From Cytophagales bacterium (GTDB taxonomy: Bacteria > Bacteroidota > Bacteroidia > Cytophagales > Cytophagaceae): 7,073 nucleotides of DNA. Position 1 is the stretch's first letter; the number at the start of each line of letters is the position of its first letter. The notes under the pieces are model-generated. The model saw nothing but the letters and a program-made list of their open reading frames with translations. It made no database searches and was not told where the DNA came from. The stretch is from the NCBI GenBank assembly GCA_025360235.1, contig JANYCO010000308.1:1-7073 (forward strand). Reading direction: 5' to 3'. Below, in pieces: positions 1 through 5,424 of this stretch. Both the position numbers and the translations under genes were made by a program.

Positions 1-2
1 CA

Positions 3-107
3 GTACATAACCTTACTACTGTAATGGATGGATTTATTGAGGATTTTATTGAGCAACTTCGTTTTACTGAAAATGCAGAAAGACTTAAAGAAGGAGTGAC
101 TGAATAA
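3..107 (+). CDS. 3' end of an unidentified gene (partial)
   Basis: An open frame enters from the left edge and runs 34 codons to a TAA stop, followed in frame shift by further stops (TAATAA). The visible tail is acidic and likely helical, containing TVMDGFIEDFIEQLRF and ending KEGVTE. I do not recognise the family. It is in the same direction as the lipoprotein gene that follows 145 bp later. Because it is short and cut by the window edge, it could be a chance open frame, but the amino-acid composition (alternating acidic and hydrophobic residues) is protein-like. Confidence 0.45.
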   Translation, partial: VHNLTTVMDGFIEDFIEQLRFTENAERLKEGVTE

Positions 108-155
108 TAAAAGTACAAGAATTCAGTTATAGGTAGTACCTGTATTTATTTGTTT

Positions 156-208
156 CGTGGCTTGTGCCTCCATACAAGCAGCGGTGGATTGTCAGGGGAC
201 AAGCCACG
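156..208. repeat. Paired-hairpin intergenic repeat, copy 1 (REP/BIME-like)
   Basis: Two hairpins abut here. Hairpin a (156-183) pairs GCTTGT (160-165) with ACAAGC (174-179) around an 8-nt loop, with weaker outer pairs. Hairpin b (184-207) pairs GTGGATTGTC with GACAAGCCAC around a 4-nt AGGG loop, with one A-G mismatch. The outer arms can also pair with each other perfectly over 10 bp (CGTGGCTTGT 156-165 with ACAAGCCACG 199-208). Hairpin b read on the minus strand resembles hairpin a on the plus strand, so the unit is an inverted doublet. A diverged second copy lies at 3340-3460. It sits in the non-coding gap before the lipoprotein gene; its function is unknown. Confidence 0.6.
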
Positions 209-252
209 GAGAATAAAAAGCAAAAGACACAAAAAAACAATTTAGTCTTCCT

Positions 253-1617
253 GTGAAATATTTTGTTTATTTAATTTCTATTTTCCTATCCCTTTTCTTT
301 TTTTCTTGTAAAAGAAAAAGTGAGAAAATCACTCATGACCCTCAGGCCAAATTATCTTTTTCTCAATCAGTGCTAGTTTTTGATACAATATTTAGTTCAG
401 TCGGATCGATTACTCAACGGCTTTGGGTATATAACGACAACAGCCATGCTTTAAAAATTAGCAATATCCGATTGGCCAGACTTTATAATTCTTCATACAC
501 GATCACTATAAATGGTCAAGAGGAATTAGAAACTTCCGATTATGAAATATTTGGAAAGGATAGTTTGCTGATTCTTGTAAAAGTATTGATCAATCCGAAA
601 AATTTATCGCTACCCTATCTCGTTAGCGATAGCATCGTATTTACTACCAATGGAAATATTCAGGACGTGGACCTGATTGCTTATGGGCAGGATGCTAATT
701 TTTATACCAATACAACTGTGGCTTGCAACACTACCTGGACCAATATAAAACCATATGTACTTAGTGGCAATGTAACTGTACCAATAGGCTGCACACTTAC
801 GATAGACAAGGGAACAAGAGTTCGTTTCCATCAAGGTGCAAAACTTATTGTAGAAGGAACGCTGATTACACAAGGTGCTAAAGATTCTATTGTAACATTT
901 AGACACGACAACCTTTCCAGTTATTATAATGATGTACCTGGACAATGGGGGGGGATTCTTTTTAAATCTACAAGTACTAACAATATAATATCTTACACAG
1001 AAATAAAAAATGCCACTTCTGGAATTACCATGAAAGAAGTAGTAGATGGAGATACTATCCCGGAATTAATTTTAGAAAACTCAGTGCTGAAAAATTGTTC
1101 CAAGAATGGAATTACCACCACTGCTACTGACTTCTATGCTGTGAATTCATTGCTCGACAATTGTGTTGACTATGTTTTCAATGCTTCATCCGGTGGAAAT
1201 TATTATTTTGACTTTTGTACATTGGCAAACTATTCTTACGACTTCTTTCGCGACTCATCTATCGCAAGATTTTCTAATCAAGATGCCGGCCTCTCTAATC
1301 CGCTTCTTACTCGATTTCGAACAAGTATTTTGTGGGGCGATAAAACTGACGAAGTTGTGCTAAATGATAATGGAACCAGTGGTTTCACCGTTACCGCGAA
1401 TTACTCAATCGTAAAATCAAATTCTTTGGGAACTACTATTATTAGCAACAATAGTTTTAATCAGGATCCTTTATTTACGAATGAGTCCAACAAAAATTTT
1501 ACATTACAAACCAGCTCCCCCGCTATTAATACTGGTATTGCACTTCCTTCCATACCCCTTGATCTTATTGGTTTCACGAGAGATGCGAACCCAGATAAGG
1601 GTTGTTATGAGAAATAG
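253..1617 (+). CDS. Right-handed parallel beta-helix lipoprotein
   Basis: A predicted exported lipoprotein of 454 residues. Residues 1-19 form a lipoprotein signal with lysine at position 2, a long hydrophobic core and a lipobox ending FFSC (Cys19 lipidated). The residues after Cys19 are basic (KRKSEK), not the acidic surface-export signal seen in some Bacteroidota, so its final location is uncertain. Residues about 33-150 look like a beta-sandwich anchor domain (VLVFDTIFSSVGS, RLWVYN), and about 165-425 like a parallel beta-helix (PGQWGGILF at 229-237). The end (SPAINTG, then GFTRDANPDKGCYE) matches the usual close of beta-helix surface proteins. No catalytic residues can be assigned. The start is GTG at 253: there is no in-frame ATG before it, an in-frame stop lies at 214, and only this start gives the signal peptide. 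An eight-G run lies at 947-954. Confidence 0.85.
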   Translation: MKYFVYLISIFLSLFFFSCKRKSEKITHDPQAKLSFSQSVLVFDTIFSSVGSITQRLWVYNDNSHALKISNIRLARLYNSSYTITINGQEELETSDYEIFGKDSLLILVKVLINPKNLSLPYLVSDSIVFTTNGNIQDVDLIAYGQDANFYTNTTVACNTTWTNIKPYVLSGNVTVPIGCTLTIDKGTRVRFHQGAKLIVEGTLITQGAKDSIVTFRHDNLSSYYNDVPGQWGGILFKSTSTNNIISYTEIKNATSGITMKEVVDGDTIPELILENSVLKNCSKNGITTTATDFYAVNSLLDNCVDYVFNASSGGNYYFDFCTLANYSYDFFRDSSIARFSNQDAGLSNPLLTRFRTSILWGDKTDEVVLNDNGTSGFTVTANYSIVKSNSLGTTIISNNSFNQDPLFTNESNKNFTLQTSSPAINTGIALPSIPLDLIGFTRDANPDKGCYEK

Positions 1618-1629
1618 TATTGAGTTCTG

Positions 1630-1687
1630 AGAAATTAGTCTTGTGTAGCCCGTAGTATATTTTACTAAGGACTCAAGGCTAATTTCT
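1630..1687. terminator. Long hairpin between converging genes, probable bidirectional terminator
   Basis: A 14-bp stem pairs 1630-1643 with 1674-1687 (AGAAATTAG...CTTG against CAAG...CTAATTTCT, one T-G wobble). A smaller inner hairpin pairs TAGTA (1653-1657) with TACTA (1663-1667). It lies 12 bp after the lipoprotein stop and 12 bp from the end of the converging glucanase gene. There is no strong T-run on either side, so intrinsic termination is likely but not textbook. Confidence 0.6.
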
Positions 1688-1698
1688 ATTCCCGACGG

Positions 1699-2742
1699 TT
1701 ATTGTTTTACCAATTTTACATTTTGAATATAAACATCCCCCGTCTGGCCAGGAGGTGTAAATTGCAGCACATACTCTTTCCCAACATCCATAGAAGAAGT
1801 AATTAATTCAACGTTAGTCATATCCATTGCAAATTTAGCTTTCATAATTTCTACACCATCAATTTTGAAATTTTCTTTTTTAGCGTTAACACGATTTACT
1901 GGTGCGGCAAATGTTATTTTAACTATAGTTTCACTTGCAATGAATGCAGCATTTACCGAAGCTTTTCCAACACTATTGCCCTCAATCTTAAGGTCTGCTA
2001 TCTTTTCTTCAGTTACTTCATAATCACTATTGGCTAATGTAAGAATTAAATAACCATCTTTTACTTTGGCATTGGCAGGATCAAATGTACAGGCATTTCC
2101 ATCAAAAGAATGTGTTGCAAAAGACCAGCGGTTATTGTCAATTTTGTCAAAATTGTCTTCCCAACTCAACTCGAATTTTTCGGTTGCTTTTGGTTTGTAT
2201 TCATAATATTTTACATAATCGTACATCGCATACAAGGGTACCTTTGTTGGGTCCCAGGGACCTGTCCATTCCCAGAATTCTGATGGCCAGATGTTCATCA
2301 TGATCTTTTGTTTTTTATTCATCTTCCCAATATGTTCTCCTGTTTGTTTGTATACCTCTTGTCCATCTACGCTCCATGAGATGTACTCAGGAGTCCAATC
2401 GAAGGCGTAGGTATGAAAATCTTTGTGCGGATTAAAATTTAGAATCTGTCTTTTTTCGTTCATCTGATGTTTCCCAACAATCGCATTAAACTGTACTTCA
2501 TTTTGATAACGACCAAGTATTTCTATATCGATTTCGTTCCAATTTGTAGCAAAAGAAGGGTCGTCGAAAAAAGTAAAAAAGGAGATCAGCATTCCACTGG
2601 CATCTGCAGATTTCATTTTTACTTCAAACCTGCCATAGAGAAATGATTCATTGGTCCTGATCTCAGCACCCTGATATTTTTTTGCTTGCACAGACATTGT
2701 TGTCGAACAGATAAACAAAAATAGTAGAATGAGCCTTTTCAT
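1699..2742 (-). CDS. Secreted GH16 licheninase-type beta-1,3-1,4-glucanase, circularly permuted
   Basis: Predicted endo-glucanase that cuts mixed-linkage beta-glucans such as lichenan. Residues 1-20 are a Sec signal peptide (cleavage after SVQA). The mature protein opens with KKYQGAEIRT and YGRFEVKMKSADASG (37-50), then the catalytic motif WNEIDIEILG with nucleophile Glu70, Asp72 and acid/base Glu74, then FHTYAFDWTPEY (109-120) and WSVDGQEV. After YDYVKYYEYKP (174-184) comes the strand block that begins ordinary lichenases: FELSWEDNFD, RWSFATHSFDGNACTF, DGYLILTLA (190-237). This reversed order matches the naturally permuted Fibrobacter succinogenes enzyme. Residues about 260-347 resemble an Ig-like beta domain rather than the Ser-rich tail of the Fibrobacter protein. 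No type IX secretion C-terminal domain is obvious. It is a single gene, with no transporter or SusCD partner nearby. Family assignment is very secure; exact substrate is inferred. Confidence 0.93.
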   Translation of the reverse strand: MKRLILLFLFICSTTMSVQAKKYQGAEIRTNESFLYGRFEVKMKSADASGMLISFFTFFDDPSFATNWNEIDIEILGRYQNEVQFNAIVGKHQMNEKRQILNFNPHKDFHTYAFDWTPEYISWSVDGQEVYKQTGEHIGKMNKKQKIMMNIWPSEFWEWTGPWDPTKVPLYAMYDYVKYYEYKPKATEKFELSWEDNFDKIDNNRWSFATHSFDGNACTFDPANAKVKDGYLILTLANSDYEVTEEKIADLKIEGNSVGKASVNAAFIASETIVKITFAAPVNRVNAKKENFKIDGVEIMKAKFAMDMTNVELITSSMDVGKEYVLQFTPPGQTGDVYIQNVKLVKQ

Positions 2743-2834
2743 AATAAGTGAAATTTATTAAATACAATAGAATTGTTTTAACGAAGTTATCGAAAAAATT
2801 CTAATAAGAAGCAAAAGATGAACTAAATTGGTAC

Positions 2835-2842
2835 TACCTTTG
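2835..2842 (+). promoter_or_regulatory. Possible -7 promoter box for the membrane protein gene
   Basis: TACCTTTG fits the Bacteroidota -7 consensus TAnnTTTG exactly and lies 20 bp before the ATG at 2863. No TTTG box is present about 20 bp upstream, so the promoter would be weak, activator-dependent, or a chance match. It would give a very short leader. Confidence 0.35.
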
Positions 2843-2862
2843 GCATATAATTTTGACAAAGC

Positions 2863-3330
2863 ATGACTGAAGAATCCTCTCAAAAAAATATTAACCTCAC
2901 TGTTCTTTTCTTTACAATTTCTACCCTTATTACCTGGTGGTTCATTGCCGTTTCTCCTGTATATGTTGATTTGACTCAGAAGTTATTGTCTTGCAGTATC
3001 GCAGGTGCGAAATGGAGTATTCAAATCGTGGCCGCTTTTGTTTTTCTTCAAAACAGAAAATGGGAATTTCTAAAAAATATAAGCTTTACTTGTTTGATTG
3101 GATCTTTGATCCTCCTTCCCTATAGCGTAAGCAGTTCTATGGGTCAGTTCAATGCAAGCTCCTTTTTCATGGGCTCTCTTGTAGTTTCAGTAGCCACTAT
3201 GATTGTCTCTTATTTTTTTAGTATAAAGAAATCTGGCTTACCATCACTTTGGTGGGCAGGGTGGCTGTTCTGTTTAGCGATTGCAATCACACTACAATTA
3301 AAGGTAGTGTTTAATATTAATTTATTTTAA
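2863..3330 (+). CDS. Small multi-spanning membrane protein of unknown function
   Basis: A 155-residue integral inner-membrane protein. Five hydrophobic segments can be seen at about 12-32, 47-64, 71-89, 100-120 and 127-149, linked by short loops; basic residues cluster at Arg65-Lys66, Lys71 and Lys122-123, which suggests those loops face the cytoplasm. The N-terminus (MTEESSQKN) is hydrophilic and there is no signal peptide. Tryptophans cluster in the first and last helices (TWW, LWWAGW). I do not recognise a family or catalytic residues. It diverges from the glucanase gene with 120 bp between the two starts and converges on the SRPBCC gene. Composition and length make a real gene likely; its role cannot be read from the neighbours. 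Confidence 0.8.
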   Translation: MTEESSQKNINLTVLFFTISTLITWWFIAVSPVYVDLTQKLLSCSIAGAKWSIQIVAAFVFLQNRKWEFLKNISFTCLIGSLILLPYSVSSSMGQFNASSFFMGSLVVSVATMIVSYFFSIKKSGLPSLWWAGWLFCLAIAITLQLKVVFNINLF

Positions 3331-3339
3331 TATCTACTA

Positions 3340-3460
3340 CGTGACATGTTCCCATACAGGCCACAAGCTTCTATCAAACACTAAAGCAAAAACATTTCCT
3401 TTTTTACGACTCTTTCACCAAACAGTAACCGTTGCGGCCTGTCGGGTGACAGGCCGCGGA
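3340..3460. repeat. Paired-hairpin intergenic repeat, copy 2 (REP/BIME-like)
   Basis: The second copy of the repeat at 156-208. Hairpin a (3341-3364) pairs GTGACATGT with ACAGGCCAC around TCCCAT, with two mismatches. Hairpin b pairs GCGGCCTGTC (3434-3443) with GACAGGCCGC (3448-3457) perfectly around a GGGT loop. Over 27 aligned bases, hairpin b matches 184-210 at 20. Against the outer left arm of copy 1 (156-165), the two stem changes are T-A to C-G on both sides, so pairing is kept. Here 69 bp separate the two hairpins, whereas in copy 1 they abut. It fills the gap between converging genes and may also act as a terminator. Confidence 0.55.
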
Positions 3461-3470
3461 AACAGTTTTT

Positions 3471-3488
3471 CTTTGCGCTCTTTGCGTT
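3471..3488. repeat. Two tandem CTTTGCG units
   Basis: CTTTGCGCT is followed directly by CTTTGCGTT, a 9-bp period with 7 of 9 bases matching. It lies between the hairpin repeat and the end of the SRPBCC gene and may be part of the same dispersed repeat. No function can be assigned. Confidence 0.35.
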
Positions 3489-3503
3489 TAAAGAATATAT
3501 CTA

Positions 3504-4004
3504 TTATTTACTTCCCAAATATTCATCCAACTGATCGTACGTTCCTTTGAATCCTTGATTCATTCCTTCAAAGGCGCCGTAGAACATTACTCTTTCTTCT
3601 TCCGTTGCATTGATTGGTCCTCCACTTAATACCATTGTTGTCTTTCCATTTGCTTCACTCAGGGTCATTGTATTTAAAGTTTCTGCCGGCCAGTTTGGTG
3701 CCATTGGATGACGGGTAATTCCTGCATTTTCATCAGAGAAAGAAACTACGAAAACTAATTTCGTTATCGGAACAATTTCCCTGTACACAAATTTACCCCA
3801 CATCGTACTTCCATCAGGGCCTTTCATTCCATAGTGAAAAATGCCTCCAGGGCGAAGATCTACTTTCACAGAAAGCATTTCAAATCCTTTCGGACCCCAC
3901 CATTGTTTTAATCTTTCTGCTTCAGTATGTGCTTTCCATACTAGGTCCATAGGAGCATTGAACACTCTTGTAATAACAAACTCCTTTTCATTTTTTTCTG
4001 CCAT
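3504..4004 (-). CDS. SRPBCC / AHSA1-like domain protein
   Basis: A 166-residue cytoplasmic protein of the START/Bet v1-like SRPBCC fold, in the group related to the activator of Hsp90 ATPase. Seen in order: FVITRVFNAPMDLVWKAHTE (9-28, first strand and helix), LKQWWGPKGF (32-41), VDLRPGGIFHYGMKGPDG (48-65), the strand with KFVYREIVPITKLVF (71-85), and a long C-terminal helix FEGMNQGFKGTYDQLDEYL (145-163). The fold forms a hydrophobic ligand pocket; no ligand can be deduced. Length is normal for the family. The gene overlaps the end of the arsR gene by 17 bp, and an AAGGA Shine-Dalgarno-like sequence lies about 7-8 bases before its ATG inside arsR, so translation is probably coupled. Fused ArsR-SRPBCC operons are common in bacteria, but their physiological role is mostly undefined. 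Confidence 0.92.
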   Translation of the reverse strand: MAEKNEKEFVITRVFNAPMDLVWKAHTEAERLKQWWGPKGFEMLSVKVDLRPGGIFHYGMKGPDGSTMWGKFVYREIVPITKLVFVVSFSDENAGITRHPMAPNWPAETLNTMTLSEANGKTTMVLSGGPINATEEERVMFYGAFEGMNQGFKGTYDQLDEYLGSK

Positions 4005-4344
4005 GCTTTTTTCCTTTAGTTTGAATTTTATTTTTCGATTGTATTTTTTGTAAATAGTCTTCCAGCGAATCCAACTTTGCTTCCCAGAATTTTTTGTACT
4101 GTTCTACCCAGCTGGATACTTCGTTTAGTTTTTCAAGTTTAGCTTCACAAAAGCGCTCCCGCCCTTGTTGTTTGATAACCACCAGCCCGCATTCGGTAAG
4201 GATCTTAATGTGTTTGTAAACTGCAGCACGACTCACATCAAAATTCTCCGAAACGGTATTCACGTTAAGTGGTTTAAATGCCAGCATACTTAAGATTTCT
4301 CTTCTCGTAGGATCTGCTATGGCCTGAAATGTATCTCTTCTCAT
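3988..4344 (-). CDS. ArsR-family winged-helix transcriptional repressor
   Basis: A 118-residue DNA-binding regulator. The family-defining opening FQAIADPTRREILSML (6-21) is followed by NVNTVSENFDVSRAAVYKHIKIL (28-50), whose last part is the recognition helix, then the wing GLVVIKQQGRERFCEA (53-68). Residues 77-100 form a likely dimerisation helix, and the tail is very lysine-rich. It has only Cys52 and Cys66 and lacks the metal-site motif of ArsR/SmtB sensors, so metal sensing is unlikely. A longer reading from 4395 adds 17 residues, but those codons cover the promoter and both operators; the ATG at 4344 fits the family start. It is first in an operon with the SRPBCC gene and very probably represses itself through the repeats at 4350-4392. 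Confidence 0.92.
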   Translation of the reverse strand: MRRDTFQAIADPTRREILSMLAFKPLNVNTVSENFDVSRAAVYKHIKILTECGLVVIKQQGRERFCEAKLEKLNEVSSWVEQYKKFWEAKLDSLEDYLQKIQSKNKIQTKGKKHGRKK

Positions 4345-4349
4345 ATTAT

Positions 4350-4366
4350 GAAACCTTATGGTTGCA
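4350..4366. promoter_or_regulatory. Probable ArsR operator, start-site proximal
   Basis: GAAACCTTATGGTTGCA contains the palindrome AACC-N4-GGTT. It covers the predicted transcription start and touches the -7 box. It is nearly identical (16 of 17) to the site at 4376-4392, exactly 26 bp away. Binding here would block open-complex formation. Confidence 0.65.
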
Positions 4367-4396
4367 AATATATAGGAAACCTTTTGGTTGCACAAA
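4365..4396 (-). promoter_or_regulatory. Promoter of the arsR-SRPBCC operon
   Basis: On the minus strand a TTTG box (4396-4393) is followed by 20 bp and then TATATTTG (4372-4365). This is a full match to the Bacteroidota housekeeping promoter TTTG-N17-23-TAnnTTTG. Transcription would begin near 4358-4360, giving a leader of about 15 bases before the ATG at 4344. Confidence 0.7.
4376..4392. promoter_or_regulatory. Probable ArsR operator, within promoter spacer
   Basis: GAAACCTTTTGGTTGCA has the same AACC-N4-GGTT palindrome as 4350-4366, with one base different. It lies entirely inside the 20-bp spacer between the TTTG and TATATTTG boxes, so a bound repressor would exclude RNA polymerase. Confidence 0.65.
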
Positions 4397-4498
4397 ATAT
4401 TTATGAAAAAAAATTAAAAAAGGCGTGTTCATTATTCAGAGTCAAATGGTTATATTTATCAAAATTGCCCGCTATTAAACTTTGAAGGTATTAATTTA

Positions 4499-4600
4499 AT
4501 GGAAACGTTAAATAGACTTAGTTATTTTGAGCTCCGTGTAATGATGGCGGAACAACAATTTCTACTGGCCTATTTAGCGATTAAGCAAAACAATATATGA
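4499..4600 (+). CDS. 33-residue microprotein, translationally coupled to the next gene
   Basis: An open frame from ATG at 4499 encodes METLNRLSYF, then ELRVMMAEQQ, FLLAYLAIKQ and NNI before TGA. The stop overlaps the start of the next gene as ATGA (4597-4600), the classic arrangement for coupled translation. An AAGG sequence lies 10 bases before the ATG. The peptide is probably one amphipathic helix with hydrophobic residues spaced through LSYFELRVMM and FLLAYLAI; it is not a signal peptide. It may be a leader for expression of the downstream gene or a functional partner of its product. I do not recognise it. A possible -7-like box TATATTTA lies at 4451-4458. Confidence 0.55.
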   Translation: METLNRLSYFELRVMMAEQQFLLAYLAIKQNNI

Positions 4601-4902
4601 CCAACTGTGCCTTCTGTAAATCCATAGAAATCTATATCACCCATGGTGAGGATTATGCTTTTCTTGATTTTGAAAAAGAATCAGCGATGACCCGGATTTC
4701 AATAAAAGAGGATGGCTGTATTTTACAGTGCAAAAGTTGCAATGCGTATTACTACTTCCGGCAGTGGTCTCCGGGAGGAAGTGACGATGCAATGACAACC
4801 ACAACTTATCAGGATTTCTATCCCATCAATTCTCTAGATAATTATGAGCTGTATGATCCTGACGCCGATCTGGATGGATTGGATTATTTTATGCCAATAT
4901 AA
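4597..4902 (+). CDS. Small Cys-rich (zinc-ribbon-like) protein of unknown function
   Basis: A 101-residue acidic cytoplasmic protein. Two CxxC knuckles are visible, Cys4-Ala-Phe-Cys7 and Cys45-Lys-Ser-Cys48, with a further Cys41, spaced as in a zinc ribbon. Between them lies a beta-rich stretch (IEIYITHG, MTRISIKEDG). After the second knuckle come aromatic residues (YYYFRQW) and an acidic tail (YELYDPDADLDGLDY). There is no signal peptide or membrane segment. No family can be named; metal binding is inferred from the Cys spacing only. The start overlaps the stop of the 33-residue gene (ATGA), so the two are probably translated together. The 86-bp gap to the next gene shows no hairpin. Confidence 0.82.
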   Translation: MTNCAFCKSIEIYITHGEDYAFLDFEKESAMTRISIKEDGCILQCKSCNAYYYFRQWSPGGSDDAMTTTTYQDFYPINSLDNYELYDPDADLDGLDYFMPI

Positions 4903-4926
4903 GAAGCCTACCCTTTCGTTAGTTCG

Positions 4927-4956
4927 TTTGATCAAAATAAAATATTAGGTATATTG
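4927..4956 (+). promoter_or_regulatory. Possible promoter of the SnoaL-like gene
   Basis: TTTG (4927-4930), 19 bp, then TATATTG (4950-4956), which is one T short of the TAnnTTTG consensus. It lies 33 bp before the ATG at 4989. Spacing is right for a Bacteroidota promoter, but the second box is imperfect. Confidence 0.35.
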
Positions 4957-4988
4957 AATAATAGACAAAAATATAAAAAACCATAAAT

Positions 4989-5378
4989 ATGATTACCGAC
5001 CAATCAGAACGTAAAACCCAAATTGTGGATTGCGAAAAAAAACTTCTAAAGGCTTTTGAAAAAAAAGACCTCACTGTTATAGACGAGATGCTTCATGATG
5101 ATGCCCTTTTTGTTTATCCCAACGGACAAAAGGTAACAAAGGCAATGGTCATGGAGAATTATAAAACCGGAAATTCCGAGATGACTTCTATCACTTCCAG
5201 CGATCAAATAATAAGTCTTATTGAAGATACAGCTGTAGTTTCAATCAACCTGGCGTTGGAAGGAAAATACTTTGATCAAACTATCAAATCGGAATTCAGA
5301 TATATTAGAGTTTGGAAATTAGTAGATGAAGCCTGGAAAGTAATTGCTGTGAGTGGTGTGCCAATGGTAAACAAATAA
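4989..5378 (+). CDS. SnoaL / NTF2-like family protein (DUF4440 type)
   Basis: A 129-residue cytoplasmic protein with the cone-shaped NTF2-like fold. The N-terminal helix KTQIVDCEKKLLKAFEKKDL (9-28) leads to the usual 'L-H-D-D-A-L-F-V-Y-P-N-G' segment (35-46), then helix KAMVMENYKTG (51-61), and the strands ISLIEDTAVVSINLALEG (75-92), EFRYIRVWKLVDEAWKVIAV (102-121). This is the arrangement of SnoaL/DUF4440 proteins, which include small-molecule isomerases, hydrolases and non-catalytic ligand binders. No catalytic role can be assigned. The length is typical. It stands 86 bp after the Cys-rich gene and 46 bp before the OmpA-type gene, with a possible promoter of its own at 4927-4956. Two runs of eight A lie in its first 80 bases. 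Confidence 0.88.
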   Translation: MITDQSERKTQIVDCEKKLLKAFEKKDLTVIDEMLHDDALFVYPNGQKVTKAMVMENYKTGNSEMTSITSSDQIISLIEDTAVVSINLALEGKYFDQTIKSEFRYIRVWKLVDEAWKVIAVSGVPMVNK

Positions 5379-5424
5379 TGCTTCTCCGATTTAAACTGTA
5401 TCTTAACCTATTAAACTTTATTAT

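Noticed and set aside
610..945. A 111-residue minus-strand frame inside the lipoprotein gene
   Set aside because: It lies wholly within a well-supported gene on the other strand and its sequence shows no protein-family features.
3420..3466. AAACAGT direct repeats (3420-3426 and 3460-3466) as a target-site duplication around the hairpin
   Set aside because: Seven bases in AT-rich DNA arise easily by chance, copy 1 has no matching flanking repeat, and hairpin a of the same element lies outside the pair.
3434..3470. Ordinary intrinsic terminator for the membrane protein gene
   Set aside because: The T-run (3466-3470) begins eight bases after the stem, and the same hairpin occurs at 184-207 with no T-run, so a repeat element explains it better; a terminating effect is still possible.
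4345..4395. A 17-residue N-terminal extension of the ArsR protein starting at 4395
   Set aside because: The region holds a complete TTTG-N20-TATATTTG promoter and both operator palindromes, and the family normally starts a few residues before FQAIADPTRREIL, which fits the ATG at 4344.
4499..4902. Toxin-antitoxin system made of the 33-residue and 101-residue proteins
   Set aside because: Size and coupling would fit, but neither protein shows a known toxin fold, a DNA-binding antitoxin motif or a membrane-lysis helix, so the label would be a guess.
5035..5066. Two A8 runs (5035-5042 and 5059-5066) as phase-variable tracts
   Set aside because: Runs of A encoding Lys-Lys are common in AT-rich genomes and the product is a cytoplasmic protein with no reason for phase variation.
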